A stretch of 64,000 nt of DNA, taken from the NCBI RefSeq assembly GCF_001428685.1, contig NZ_LMIK01000006.1:1-64000 (forward strand), in the 5' to 3' direction. Below the pieces are notes generated by a model that saw only the letters and a program-made list of their open reading frames with translations, had not been told where the DNA came from and made no database searches. The translations under genes and the position numbers were made by a program. The stretch's first letter is position 1. The number at the start of each line of letters is the position of its first letter. The DNA comes from Lysobacter sp. Root76. Lineage in GTDB: Bacteria > Pseudomonadota > Gammaproteobacteria > Xanthomonadales > Xanthomonadaceae. Positions 1-9,300 of this stretch are shown here, piece by piece.

Positions 1-305
1 TAAGACGCCTGAAAATGGCGGGGAGCGCGCGAGTAAGGGCTGACAATTATCCCTCCAGGGGCAATGGACCTGTGGCGTGACGGGGCTGGGCATCCGTCGA
101 CCTTTTGTGAATCTCGCGATCCCTCAGGCTGTTAGTATTCGATGGGATATCTGTGGGTGTCCCATTCTTCGTCCATTCTTCGTCCATCCCAACGAAAGAT
201 CCTGACTGATCTAATTGCTGCCGCGAAGCAAAGAAAATGCAAATATAATCCCGCTGCCGACTTTGAAGTTACAGTCGGCCCAAGATATCCGACTCCGAAA
301 TTCTA
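1..305. other. AT-richer intergenic stretch, no gene seen
   Basis: No ORF with a credible start is visible here. Base composition is clearly lower in GC than the rest of the window and runs on into the orphan ORF at 306. A short tandem repeat (CCATTCTTCGT twice, at about 162-183) is the only structure seen. It may be the edge of a genomic island whose remainder lies outside the window; that is inference. Confidence 0.4.
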
Positions 306-812
306 ATGAATATTTTGATAAATACTTCGACAGCGTTGAGATTTGCTATTCTGGCTAATGCTGGAGGCGTTCATGATCACCTTGGCGTGGGCGCCGTTAG
401 TTTGACGGCCGGTAAGTCTATTGAACTTCCTTCAGCGGGTATTGTTGCTTTTGATGATCTGCTTGCGGTTTTTTCTGCGCACGTAAGCGAGTTGTTAGGT
501 GGTCGTCATGGTGGGGCGGGGGTGGTTGATTATGATTTGTTGTTGCGACACATTGAAGCATATAAAAACAATCTTTATGGTCTTCATCTAAAGCAGCAAA
601 GTGGGTATACAGTTGCAGTGGAAGCTTTGCGCGACTGTTATGTGTCTAGATTCGCTATTGAGATTTCTAATGTATTTTCAAGTTTTGACTCTGGTCGGCG
701 CGCAGAGTTTGAAGGGAGAATTCGATGCCGTCCTGGTTCTTCTGATAGTTTTTATTCTGAGTCCCTCGATCTCGCGGATTTCTATTCCCAATGGTGTTCC
801 GTAGTGTTATAG
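306..812 (+). CDS. Hypothetical protein, orphan AT-rich ORF
   Basis: This is a 168-residue ORF with no family that I recognise. It has no signal peptide or membrane helix, and its C-terminal half is Phe/Ser/Asp-rich. Codon use is markedly more A/T in third positions than in its neighbours, which points to recent acquisition. The ATG at 306 has no clear Shine-Dalgarno sequence, so the start is uncertain. It stands alone, with about 240 bp of non-coding DNA before the converging paiB-like gene. Confidence 0.5.
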   Translation: MNILINTSTALRFAILANAGGVHDHLGVGAVSLTAGKSIELPSAGIVAFDDLLAVFSAHVSELLGGRHGGAGVVDYDLLLRHIEAYKNNLYGLHLKQQSGYTVAVEALRDCYVSRFAIEISNVFSSFDSGRRAEFEGRIRCRPGSSDSFYSESLDLADFYSQWCSVVL

Positions 813-852
813 GCCTCCGTCAATCGAGAGGATGAAGGAGAATCAAGAGGTA

Positions 853-890
853 GAGAAGTCGAGGAAGAGAAGTCGAGAAGAGAAGTCGAG
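853..890 (+). repeat. Three direct copies of GAGAAGTCGAG
   Basis: The 11-mer GAGAAGTCGAG occurs at 853-863, 867-877 and 880-890, inside a longer run that is almost pure purine (about 833-893). It lies between the orphan ORF and the paiB-like gene. No function is evident. Slippage-generated low-complexity DNA is the simplest reading. Confidence 0.6.
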
Positions 891-1049
891 GACACCCACA
901 GTTCCGCACTAGCCTGACATCCGATTCAGACTTTTCTGGCTGTATGAGTTCGATGAATCAAAGATGCTGGCCCCAGGACGCAGGCCCGCTCTTCGCTAAT
1001 CCCACCTAGTCACGAAAATAAGGATCCGGTTCCGCAGGCGCAGGCCCGA

Positions 1050-1661
1050 CTAAAGCCCGACGCGCCTCATCGCATCGACCAAAGCCTGCTGCCCGCTGCC
1101 CTCCAAGCCTGCGAGGATCTCGGTGCGATCGTCGGGCCGTTCGTTCTGCCCCAGTTTGAACTTGGCGTAGGCGTCGACGACGCGGGCGCGGAAAGCGACC
1201 ACGGCCGGTGCGAGCTTGTCGTAGCGCGCGCCCATGTCGGCGACCGACCAGGCGTTCGGGCGGCCGCGTTCCATATGGTCGACCAGCCGGACCAGTGCGG
1301 TCCGGGTGGCTTCGGCGCTGTCGTCGAACTCGACGTCGATGTCCAGCTGCACGGTTTCGTAGTTCCAGGTCGGTGCCTGGGTGCGGTCGGTCAGCCACGA
1401 GGGCGAGATGTAGCCGTGCGCGCCCTGGAACACCGCCAGTGCGCGCGGTTGCCGACGCAGCAGGTCCGTGTGCGGGTGGGCGCGCGGCATGTGGCCCAGC
1501 AAGCTCATCCCGCCGTTGGCGTCGCGTTCCAGCAGCAGCGGCAGCGGCGTGGCCAGTGGCGCGCCGTCGGCGGAGCTGATCACCAGCGCGAAGGGATGCG
1601 CGGCGATCATGCGATCGATGTCGGCGGGGGAGTCGGGCTTGAAAATGGGGTGGGTGTTCAT
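1050..1661 (-). CDS. PaiB-family FMN-binding protein
   Basis: This 203-residue protein matches the PaiB family (FMN-binding split-barrel, often annotated as a negative transcriptional regulator). Family traits seen are the N-terminal region with AHPFA then GAPLATPLP (residues ~20-45), the GAHGYISPSW motif (~79-88) followed by APTWNYE, and the C-terminal LVDHMERGR. Length is typical. In Bacillus, PaiB is tied to sporulation and protease genes, but the role in Gram-negatives is unsettled and may be flavin binding only. It lies downstream of the CPBP protease gene on the same strand, 42 bp away, so the two could be cotranscribed. Confidence 0.85.
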   Translation of the reverse strand: MNTHPIFKPDSPADIDRMIAAHPFALVISSADGAPLATPLPLLLERDANGGMSLLGHMPRAHPHTDLLRRQPRALAVFQGAHGYISPSWLTDRTQAPTWNYETVQLDIDVEFDDSAEATRTALVRLVDHMERGRPNAWSVADMGARYDKLAPAVVAFRARVVDAYAKFKLGQNERPDDRTEILAGLEGSGQQALVDAMRRVGL

Positions 1662-1703
1662 GCGCTCGTCGCGTCGGTGCAGTCGGCGATTCTAGGCGCC
1701 GGC

Positions 1704-2591
1704 TCAGTCGGTCGCGACTGCGGCGACTGGCGCCGGCACCGCCGGCCGGGCCTGAGCGCTGCCTTTCCAGCGCCACATCAGCACCACCGCCACCGTATCC
1801 ACCAGCACCGCGAAGATGCTCGCTTCCGGCCCGAACGCGCCGCCGGTCAGCCACTGCGGCTTGGCAAGCAGTTCCGGCAGCAGCCAGCCGGCCTGGTCGA
1901 AGCCGCTGACATCGAAGCCGAGCAGGGCGCCCTGGGCCCAGTTCCAGCCGAAGTGGAGGCCGATGGGCAGGGCCAGGCTGCGGGTGCGCAGGTAGGCCAG
2001 TCCCATCAGGATGGCGCCGAGCGCGGTGTCGAGCGTGGCCCAGGCCAGAGTCGGCCCTTCCATGCCGGGGTTGCCCCAATGGGCGATGGCGAACAACAGT
2101 CCCATGCCCAGCAGCGTGGGCCATGCGCCGATGCCGTCCACCAGGCGCTGGAACACGAAGCCGCGGAACAGCAGTTCTTCCAGCACCACGGCCCAGGCGA
2201 ACATCCAGGTGCCCATGGCCAGTGCGTTCAAGCTGCGCGCCGGGTCGAGGCTGAAGCGGACGCCGCCGGCGGCGAAGATCAGGCCGGTCACCAGGCCGAT
2301 CAGGACCATGCCCAAGGCCGCGCCATAGAACAGCTCGCGCGCCCAGGTGAGGTCCGCTCGCAGCCCGACCGCGGCCAGGCCTTCGCGGCGCAGTCGCAGG
2401 CAGGCGTAGGTCACCAGGGTCAGGAACAGCACCGGTAGCGGCGCCAGCCATGCGCCCTCGAATCCCTGATGCTGGATCGCCTTGGACACCACGCGGTAAA
2501 CCGGCTGGCTGGCCAGGAACAGCACGAGAAACGCGAGGATCCACCAGCCGTTGCGCAGCGATCCGTGGCGGTCGCGAATGATCTGCTTCAT
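1704..2591 (-). CDS. CPBP-family intramembrane glutamic endopeptidase
   Basis: This 295-residue polytopic membrane protein carries the three signature motifs of CPBP (CAAX protease/bacteriocin-processing, Rce1-like) enzymes: EELLFRG, FAIAH and HFGWN, which supply the catalytic Glu and metal- or water-binding His/Asn. About eight hydrophobic segments are visible. I chose the ATG at 2591 over the in-frame ATG at 2624 because a purine-rich GGGGAAGG box lies just upstream of it. The substrate is unknown; relatives mature prenylated proteins, bacteriocins or signalling peptides. The paiB-like gene follows on the same strand. Confidence 0.88.
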   Translation of the reverse strand: MKQIIRDRHGSLRNGWWILAFLVLFLASQPVYRVVSKAIQHQGFEGAWLAPLPVLFLTLVTYACLRLRREGLAAVGLRADLTWARELFYGAALGMVLIGLVTGLIFAAGGVRFSLDPARSLNALAMGTWMFAWAVVLEELLFRGFVFQRLVDGIGAWPTLLGMGLLFAIAHWGNPGMEGPTLAWATLDTALGAILMGLAYLRTRSLALPIGLHFGWNWAQGALLGFDVSGFDQAGWLLPELLAKPQWLTGGAFGPEASIFAVLVDTVAVVLMWRWKGSAQARPAVPAPVAAVATD

Positions 2592-2925
2592 CTGCCTTCC
2601 CCTGCGGTGCTTGAACCGCAGCATCCGGGCTCGACGCAGGAACGGTAAATAGCCCGTCAGGCCCGGTGCCGTTCGTCACGTAGACGGTGGCGAGGCAAAC
2701 CCGTTCGCGCGGCGTCGTATCGCCGGCGCAGCGAATACGGGCAAAGCCGTTCGGCGTAGCGGCTTGCGGACACGGCGGGAATCGACGGGTTCAGCCTAAA
2801 CGGGGCCGTACGTTCGGCGCCCGTGAAGAGCCGCGAGAGTCGGCTAGACCCTGCGTTAACCGCCCAGGACGCAGCGTGCGGTATCGCCGGCCCACCGGAA
2901 CCGGCGTCCTACGAGGTCGAACGAC
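2592..2925. other. Intergenic region between divergent genes
   Basis: No convincing ORF, hairpin or RNA gene was found. It separates the leftward CPBP gene from the rightward small repeat protein and presumably holds both promoters. No consensus promoter could be picked out with confidence. Confidence 0.3.
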
Positions 2926-3138
2926 ATGGGCAAGGACACTGCAGGTCAGAAGCATCGCGATACCCAGCCGGACCGAGGCGAAGGTCCGCCGGGCGGGCAA
3001 GGCCACCAACCGCTGCCGGGCGAGAACCCGCAGGACGGCGAGGGACAGGCGCGTCGCAAGCACGTGCAAAACGCGGACCTGCCGGAGGGCGAAGGGCACC
3101 AGACGCTGCCGGGCGAGGATCCGCCGTCGAAGGCGTAA
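2926..3138 (+). CDS. Small hydrophilic repeat protein
   Basis: This predicted 70-residue, highly charged, Gly/Pro/Gln-rich protein has no hydrophobic core. It contains two imperfect copies of a unit, GGQGHQPLPGENP at ~25-37 and EGEGHQTLPGEDP at ~54-66, which argues that the frame is real. It is probably intrinsically disordered. The function is unknown and I recognise no family. The start ATG at 2926 is the first in frame; no strong Shine-Dalgarno is visible. Confidence 0.5.
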   Translation: MGKDTAGQKHRDTQPDRGEGPPGGQGHQPLPGENPQDGEGQARRKHVQNADLPEGEGHQTLPGEDPPSKA

Positions 3139-3269
3139 CGCGCTGGGTCGGCGCATGCGTTTTTTTGCGCGTACGGGTTCGCAGTTTTACGAAGCGCTTA
3201 CTCGGCTTTCACTGCGGTCTGCATGCGCCGTGCTCGAATGCCCGCGAACTCGCAACGGGAGTACGCGCA

Positions 3270-3521
3270 ATGAGGACCTCTTCGATCGCTTTCGCAGCGG
3301 CGCTGTTGTTGTCTGTTTCCGGCGCGGCCTCGGCCGGCGTGGTGACCGTGAGCGGGCAGGGTCAGAGTTATGACCCGGGCATCGCATTGGAAAACGCGCG
3401 CGCCGACGCCATCGGCCAGTGCGCGGCGCAAGGCGGAACGCCGCTGGAAGAGGTCTACAACCACATCACCCGCGCCAACCTGTGGCTGGCGAGTTCGATC
3501 TGGCGTTGCGACGTGCCTTGA
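3270..3521 (+). CDS. Small secreted protein of unknown function
   Basis: This is an 83-residue protein with a clear N-terminal signal peptide (MRTSSIAFAAALLLSVSG, cleavage probably after ASA). The mature part of about 60 residues has two Cys (in GQCAAQG and IWRCDVP) that could form a disulfide. The ATG at 3270 was preferred because it begins exactly at the signal peptide and follows a CGGGAG box. No known domain was recognised. The product is probably periplasmic or extracellular. Confidence 0.6.
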   Translation: MRTSSIAFAAALLLSVSGAASAGVVTVSGQGQSYDPGIALENARADAIGQCAAQGGTPLEEVYNHITRANLWLASSIWRCDVP

Positions 3522-3559
3522 GGCGGTGATCCGCCATGCAGGGGCCGAGTGGCGTAGCG

Positions 3560-4027
3560 TTACTTGGCCTCGCCCACCGGCGTCGGCTGCGTCTCTATCG
3601 CAAGTCGCGGCCAGGCGAAGTACGTCCTCCACACGTAGCCCCACGGCACCACCGCGACCAGCAGCGGCAGCGCGAGGAAGGAACTGGCGACTTCGCCGGT
3701 GGGCGTGCCCCACAAGCTATCGGCGCGCCACAGCGGATAGGCGACGAACGCCAGCCAGACCGCCTTGTAGCCGATGGTGAAGAGCATCAGCGGCAGCCAG
3801 CGCAGCGGGCGCAACAAGCCGAACAGCGCCAGCGCGGGGTAGGTCGCCCACACCGCGAACGTGACCGCACGCACCGGGTCCCAGGGGCCGTCGTGGGTCA
3901 GCAGCGCGCGCTAGGCGGTGGGCGTGACGAAGATCAGCATCAGCAGGAAGAACAAGCGCAGGCCCCAGATCTGGATGGGACGGACGTTCTCGTGGCGCGG
4001 GTCGGGTGCGAACGGTCGGGCGAGCAT
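3560..4027 (-). pseudogene. Small membrane protein gene interrupted by an in-frame TAG
   Basis: Reading from the ATG at 4027 gives 38 residues (MLARPFAPDPRHENVRPIQI..., first membrane helix), then a TAG at 3911-3913. The same frame then stays open to 3560 (RALLTHDGPWDPVRAVTFAVW..., three more helices). The two halves join without any frame change into one coherent 155-residue polytopic protein, so a single-base change (for example TGG or CAG to TAG) explains the break. A separate start at GTG 3874 would yield a 104-residue remnant. It lies beside the HTH/DUF2975 pair on the same strand and probably belonged to that operon. Confidence 0.6.
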
Positions 4028-4031
4028 GGCG

Positions 4032-4253
4032 TCACTCCTCGGAAGGCAGGCTGGGATCGAAGGCGAGCAGGTCGCCGGGCTGGCACTCCAGCGCGGTGCA
4101 GATCGCTTCGAGTGTGGAGAAGCGGATCGCCTTGGCCTTGCCGGTCTTGAGGATCGACAGGTTGGCCAGGGTGATGTCGACGCGCGCGGCGAGTTCGGTC
4201 AGGGTCATGCGGCGCGCGTGCAGCTGTTCGTCGAGGCGGACGACGATCGCCAT
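4032..4253 (-). CDS. XRE/YozG-type helix-turn-helix regulator
   Basis: This 73-residue protein consists almost entirely of one HTH domain (recognition region LTELAARVDITLANLSILKTGKAK cut short here, residues ~18-41). It resembles small YozG-like Cro/C1 regulators that are habitually paired with DUF2975 membrane proteins. Its ATG lies one base before the end of the DUF2975 gene, indicating translational coupling. It is the natural candidate to bind the paired palindromes upstream of the operon (4787-4823) and autoregulate it; that is inference. Confidence 0.85.
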   Translation of the reverse strand: MAIVVRLDEQLHARRMTLTELAARVDITLANLSILKTGKAKAIRFSTLEAICTALECQPGDLLAFDPSLPSEE

Positions 4254-4254
4254 G

Positions 4255-4767
4255 TCATACCGTCCCTTCGAGGTCGGCGCGCATGCGGGCGCCGTGGGCG
4301 AACACGCTGGACAGCACGAACAGCAGCAGCACCGCCAGCCACGGCGTGAACGAGAAGCCGTCGATCTTGCCCGGCTCCCACACGATCGCGGCGATGGTCG
4401 CGACGATGCAGCGCAGCAGTTCCAGCGCCAGCACGCTCCACGCGATCAGGTCCAGGCGCTTGGCGTTTTCGAGCAGGAAGGGATCGCCGGCGCGCACCGT
4501 GTCGACGATCGCCAGCAGGCGACGCAGCACGGTATGCACGATCGCCGCGCCGATTACGCCGATGAGGACGATCGCGCGCAGCCCTTGCGGCGCCAGCGGA
4601 TGCAGCTTGGTCAATTCGAAGCCCAGCGGCCGTTCCGGCCAGCCCTGGATGAAGAAGCTCCAGACCAGCAGGGCGGTGAGGGACGCGGCGTAGAGCAGGT
4701 TGAGGACGGTCAGGCCCTGGATGACCGGACGGGTGATGGCGAGGGCGCGGGCAGAGGTGCGGTTCAT
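4255..4767 (-). CDS. DUF2975 family membrane protein
   Basis: This 170-residue protein has four predicted membrane helices (about 15-40, 55-80, 105-130 and 140-160), typical of DUF2975 proteins found next to a tiny HTH regulator. The ATG at 4767 (MNRTSARAL) was chosen over 4809 because 4809 lies inside the operator palindrome and GGGAATC precedes 4767. The next gene (HTH) follows with no gap. Function is unknown; in other genera the pair is proposed to be a membrane sensor plus regulator. Confidence 0.8.
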   Translation of the reverse strand: MNRTSARALAITRPVIQGLTVLNLLYAASLTALLVWSFFIQGWPERPLGFELTKLHPLAPQGLRAIVLIGVIGAAIVHTVLRRLLAIVDTVRAGDPFLLENAKRLDLIAWSVLALELLRCIVATIAAIVWEPGKIDGFSFTPWLAVLLLFVLSSVFAHGARMRADLEGTV

Positions 4768-4786
4768 GGCTGATTCCCGGCTGGGT

Positions 4787-4823
4787 TGTCGTAAAACGAT
4801 AATACGCATATCGCTAAACGATA
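4787..4823 (-). promoter_or_regulatory. Paired palindromic operators upstream of the DUF2975/HTH genes
   Basis: Two related 15-mers lie just before the DUF2975 start: TATCGCTAAACGATA (4809-4823, plus-strand sequence; perfect 5-bp arms TATCG/CGATA) and TGTCGTAAAACGATA (4787-4801, one arm mismatch). Their centres are 22 bp apart, two helical turns, as expected for cooperative binding by a small dimeric HTH protein. The site probably overlaps the promoter of the operon. Confidence 0.6.
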
Positions 4824-5052
4824 AAAATAGGCCGGAAGACAGGGGGCCTTAGGCCCTGGGCGGGCTGTGCGAGGCGGGAGGGAGACTGCCTGCGGGCACC
4901 TGCCGCCGAGACAGAAGGCCAGGTGCCGGGCCTCGCCGGTGCGGCGCGATTCGGCTTTGCGGAACAAGGCTGTTCGCTTTCTCTGCACAAAAAAAACACA
5001 AGGAAAGCCCGCAACATGCGTCGGAACCGGCCGGAAGCCGGGGCGAGGACAC

Positions 5053-5093
5053 TTGACCTCGTCCGACCAAGAAAAGAGAATGATCGTTCATTC
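5053..5093 (+). promoter_or_regulatory. Efflux operon promoter with TetR-type operator
   Basis: A -35-like TTGACC (5053-5058) and a -10-like GAGAAT (5076-5081) are 17 bp apart. Overlapping the -10 is the inverted repeat GAATGA-TCGT-TCATTC (5078-5093), which has perfect 6-bp arms and the form of AcrR/TetR-family operators. The adaptor gene starts about 50 bp downstream. The likely ligand is the TetR protein encoded at the end of the same operon (10986-11606), giving autoregulated repression. Confidence 0.6.
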
Positions 5094-5144
5094 TACGATG
5101 TGGCCGCGGTCCGCCGACCGCAATCAACGACCTGAGGCTCCCCC

Positions 5145-6350
5145 ATGCCGTCGCGCAAGTCTATGTCCCATAACGCTATTTCCGGCGTCCCCGCCGTACT
5201 CACCGCGGCCGTGCTGGCGCTGGCCCTGGCGGCCTGCGGCAAGGGCGGCGATCCGCAAGGCGGCCCCGGCGGCCAGAAGGGCCAGGTCACCGTGGTGACC
5301 CTGAAGCCCGAGACCGTCACCCTGACCCGCGAGCTGCCGGGACGCACCAGCGCCTCGCTGATCGCCGAAGTCCGGCCGCAGGTCAGCGGCATCGTCGAGC
5401 GGCGCCTGTTCACCGAAGGCGGCCTGGTCAGTGCCGGGCAGCCGCTGTACCAGCTCGACGACAAGACCTACGCCGCGGATCTGGAAACCGCCAAGGCCAC
5501 GCTGGCGCGCGGCGAGGCGGCGTTGAATTCGGCGCGCTTGAACGCGCAGCGCTCCAGCGATCTGGTCAAGATCGACGCGGTCAGCAAGCAGGACGACGAA
5601 ACCGCGGTCGCCACGCTCAAGCAGAGCCAGGCCGATGTGTCTTCCGGCCGCGCCGCAGTGCGCAGCGCCGGCGTGATCCTGGGCCGCGCGCGCATCACCT
5701 CGCCGATCAGCGGCCGCATCGGCAAGTCGGCGGTCACCCAGGGTGCGCTGGTCACGGCCAATCAGGCCGAACCGCTGGCAGTGGTGCAGCAGCTCGATCC
5801 GGTTCACGTCGACATCAGCCAGTCCAGCGCCGAACTGTTGGCGCTGCGCAAGCAGATCGCCGCCGGCACCCTGACCGAAGCCAGCACGCCGGTGACGATC
5901 CTGCTGGAGGACGGCAGCAAGTACCCGCTCGAAGGCAAGCTCGCGTTCTCCGAGGTCACCGTCGACGAAGGCACCGGCAGCTTCCTGCTGCGCGTGGTGG
6001 TGCCCAACCCCGACAACCTGCTGATGCCCGGCATGTACGTGCGTGCGCTGATCGGTACCGGCGTGCGCCAGAACGCGTTGCTGGTGCCGCAGCAGGGCAT
6101 CAGCCGCGATCCCAAGGGCGGCGCGACCGCGATGGTCGTCAACGCCAAAGGCCAGGTCGAGCCGCGCGAAGTCCAGGTCAGTCAGGCGATCGGCGACAAG
6201 TGGCTGGTCGAAAGCGGCCTGAAGGCCGGCGACAAGGTGATCGTCGAGGGCCTGCAGAAGATCGGCCCGGGCATGCCGGTCGATGCGACCGAGAAGGGCG
6301 CTGCGCCGGCCAAGCCGGCCGCAGCCGCCGCCGCCGCGCCGAAGCAGTAA
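5145..6350 (+). CDS. RND efflux periplasmic adaptor (membrane fusion protein)
   Basis: This 401-residue AcrA/MexA-type lipoprotein has a signal peptide ending in the lipobox LALAACG (Cys ~31). It then shows the lipoyl half-motif with GRTSASLIAEVRPQVSG (~64-80), an alpha-hairpin of heptads (~105-165), the second lipoyl half (RITSPISGRIGKS) and a beta-barrel/membrane-proximal domain ending in an Ala/Pro tail. It links the inner-membrane pump to the outer-membrane channel in drug export. The ATG at 5145 has a GAGG box upstream. The pump gene starts 12 bp after its stop. Confidence 0.95.
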   Translation: MPSRKSMSHNAISGVPAVLTAAVLALALAACGKGGDPQGGPGGQKGQVTVVTLKPETVTLTRELPGRTSASLIAEVRPQVSGIVERRLFTEGGLVSAGQPLYQLDDKTYAADLETAKATLARGEAALNSARLNAQRSSDLVKIDAVSKQDDETAVATLKQSQADVSSGRAAVRSAGVILGRARITSPISGRIGKSAVTQGALVTANQAEPLAVVQQLDPVHVDISQSSAELLALRKQIAAGTLTEASTPVTILLEDGSKYPLEGKLAFSEVTVDEGTGSFLLRVVVPNPDNLLMPGMYVRALIGTGVRQNALLVPQQGISRDPKGGATAMVVNAKGQVEPREVQVSQAIGDKWLVESGLKAGDKVIVEGLQKIGPGMPVDATEKGAAPAKPAAAAAAAPKQ

Positions 6351-6362
6351 CCGGAGAAATTC

Positions 6363-9300
6363 ATGGCACGGTTCTTTATCGATCGCCCGATCTTCGCGTG
6401 GGTCCTGGCGATCATCATCATGCTCGGTGGCGCCATCGCGATCACCCAGCTGCCGATCTCGCAGTACCCGACCATCGCGCCGCCGACCGTATCGGTGAAC
6501 GCGTCCTACCCCGGCGCCTCGGCCAAGGCCGTCGAAAACTCGGTGACCCAGATCATCGAGCAGAACATGAAGGGCATCGACGGCCTAATGTACATGTCGG
6601 CGACCAGTTCGTCCGACGGCCAGTCCAGCGTCACCCTGACCTTCGAAAGCGGCATCGACCCGGACATCGCCCAGGTGCAGGTGCAGAACAAGCTGCAGCT
6701 GGCCACCCCCTTGCTGCCGCAGATCGTGCAGCAGCAGGGTGTGAGCGTGTCGAAGGCGAGCTCGTCGTTCCTGCAGGTCATCGGCTTCGTGTCCGAGGAC
6801 GGCAGCATGAACGGCGCCGACATCGCCGACTACGTAGCCGCCAACCTGGTCGATCCGCTCGCCCGCGTCGACGGCGTCGGCAGCACCCAGCTGTTCGGCA
6901 CCAAGTACGCGATGCGGATCTGGCTGGATCCGGACAAGCTCAACACCTACAAGCTGACCCCGACCGACGTCATCAACGGCCTGAGGGCGCAGAACGCGCA
7001 GGTCGCGGTCGGCCAGCTCGGCGGCACGCCGTCGGTGAAGGGCCAGCAGCTCAACGCCACCATCACCGCGCAGGACCGCCTGCAGACCGCCGAGCAGTTC
7101 CAGAACATCGTGCTGCGTTCCAACAGCAGCGGCGCGGTGCTGAAACTGCGCGACGTCGCCCGGGTCGAACTGGGTCAGGAGGACTACAGCACCATCGCCC
7201 GCTTCAACGGCAAGCCGGCGACCGGTATCGCGATCTCGCTGGCGACGGGCGCCAACGCGCTGGCCACCGCGCAGGCGGTGCAGGCCGAGCTCGAGCTGCT
7301 CAAGCCCTCGTTCCCGAAGGGCCTGAAGGCGGTGACGCCGTTCGACACCACGCCGTTCGTGCGCGTGGCGATCGAGGAAGTGGTCAAAACCCTGCTCGAA
7401 GCGATCGTGCTGGTGTTCCTGGTGATGTACCTGTTCCTGCAGAACTTCCGCGCCACCCTGATCCCGACGATCGCGGTGCCGGTGGTGCTGCTGGGCACGT
7501 TCGGCCTGCTGGCGCTGTTCGGCTACTCGGTCAACATGCTGACCATGTTCGCGGTGGTGCTGGCGATCGGCCTGCTGGTCGACGACGCCATCGTCGTGGT
7601 CGAGAACGTCGAACGCGTGATGAGCGAGGAAGGCCTGTCGCCGGTCGAAGCCACACGCAAATCGATGGACCAGATCACCGGCGCGCTGGTCGGCATCGGC
7701 CTGGTGCTGTCGGCGGTGTTCGTGCCGATGGCGTTCCTCGGCGGCGCGACCGGCGTCATCTATCGTCAGTTCTCGGTCACCATCGTTTCGGCGATGGGGC
7801 TCTCGGTGCTGGTCGCGATCGTGCTGACCCCGGCGCTGTGCGCGACCATGCTCAAGCAGATCGAGAAGGGCCACCACGCCTCCGACAAGGGTTTCTTCGG
7901 CTGGTTCAACAAGAAGTTCGACGCCGGCAACAACAAGTACCAGGGCGTGGTGCGCGGCATCGTCACCCGCTCGGGCCGTTTCATGATGGTGTTCGCGGCG
8001 ATGGCGGTGCTGATGGGCGTGCTGTTCTTCCGCCTGCCGTCCTCGTTCCTGCCGCAGGAGGACCAGGGCTTCCTGTTCACCATCGTGCAGGCGCCGGTCG
8101 GCGCGACCCAGGAGCGCACCGGCGAGGTACTCAAGAAGGTCGAGGACCAGTTCCTGTCCGACAAGGCGGTGGATTCGCTGTTCACCGTGCAGGGCTTCAG
8201 CTTCGCCGGCAACGGCCAGAACGCGGGCATGGCGTTCTCGCAGCTCAAGCCGTGGGAAGAGCGCGAGGCCACCTGGGGCGACCGCTGGCGCTGGCTGACC
8301 AGCTTCGGCAAGACCCCGATGCCGGACAACAGCGTCAACGGCGTGGTCGGCCGCGCCATGGGCAGCTTCATGCAGATCAAGGACGCGTTCGTGTTCGCGC
8401 TGGCGCCGCCGGCGGTGTTCGAGCTGGGCAATTCCAACGGCTTCGTGTTCTACATGAAGGACAACGCCGGTCTGGGCCACGACGCCCTGGTCGCCGCGCG
8501 CAACCAGTTCCTCGGCATGGCCGGCAAGAGCGAACTCTTGCAGAACGTGCGTCCCAACGGCATGGAAGACACGCCGCAGTTCCGGGTCGATGTCGACAAT
8601 CAGAAGGCCTCGGCGCTGGGTCTGAGCATCGCCGACATCAACTCGACCCTGCAGGCGGCCTGGGGCGGTCAGTACATCGACGATTTCGTCGATCGCGGCC
8701 GGGTCAAGCGCGTCTACATCCAGGCCGACGCGCCGTTCCGGATGGTGCCCAGCGATTTCAACCGCTGGTACGTGCGCAACGACAAGGGCGAGATGGTGCC
8801 GTTCTCGGCCTTCGCCACTACGCGCTGGGAATACGGTTCGCCGCGCCTGGAGCGCTACAACGGCGTTTCGGCGCTGGAAATCAACGGCGAAGCCAAGCCG
8901 GGCGTGAGCTCGGGCCAGGCCATGGCCGAAGTGGAGAAGCTGGTGGCGCAGCTGCCGCAGGGCATCGGCCTGGAATGGACCGGACTGTCGTTCCAGGAAC
9001 GCCAGGCCGGTGCGCAGACGCCGCTGCTGTACACGCTGTCGCTGTTGATCGTGTTCCTGTGTCTGGCGGCGATGTACGAAAGCTGGGCGATCCCGACCTC
9101 GGTGCTGCTGATCGCGCCGATGGGCATCCTCGGCACCGTGCTGGCGACCTGGCTGCGCGGCATGGAACGCGATGTCTACTTCCAGGTGGCGATGCTGACC
9201 ACGGTGGGCCTGTCGAGCAAGAACGCGATCCTGATCGTCGAGTTCGCCAAGGAGAACCTCAAGAACGGCATGGACCTGATCGCGGCCACGCTGGCCGCGG

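Noticed and set aside
1006-2679. 557-residue open frame on the minus strand covering the paiB-like and CPBP genes
   Set aside because: It overlaps two well-supported genes in another frame and is Arg/Pro/Gly-rich nonsense.
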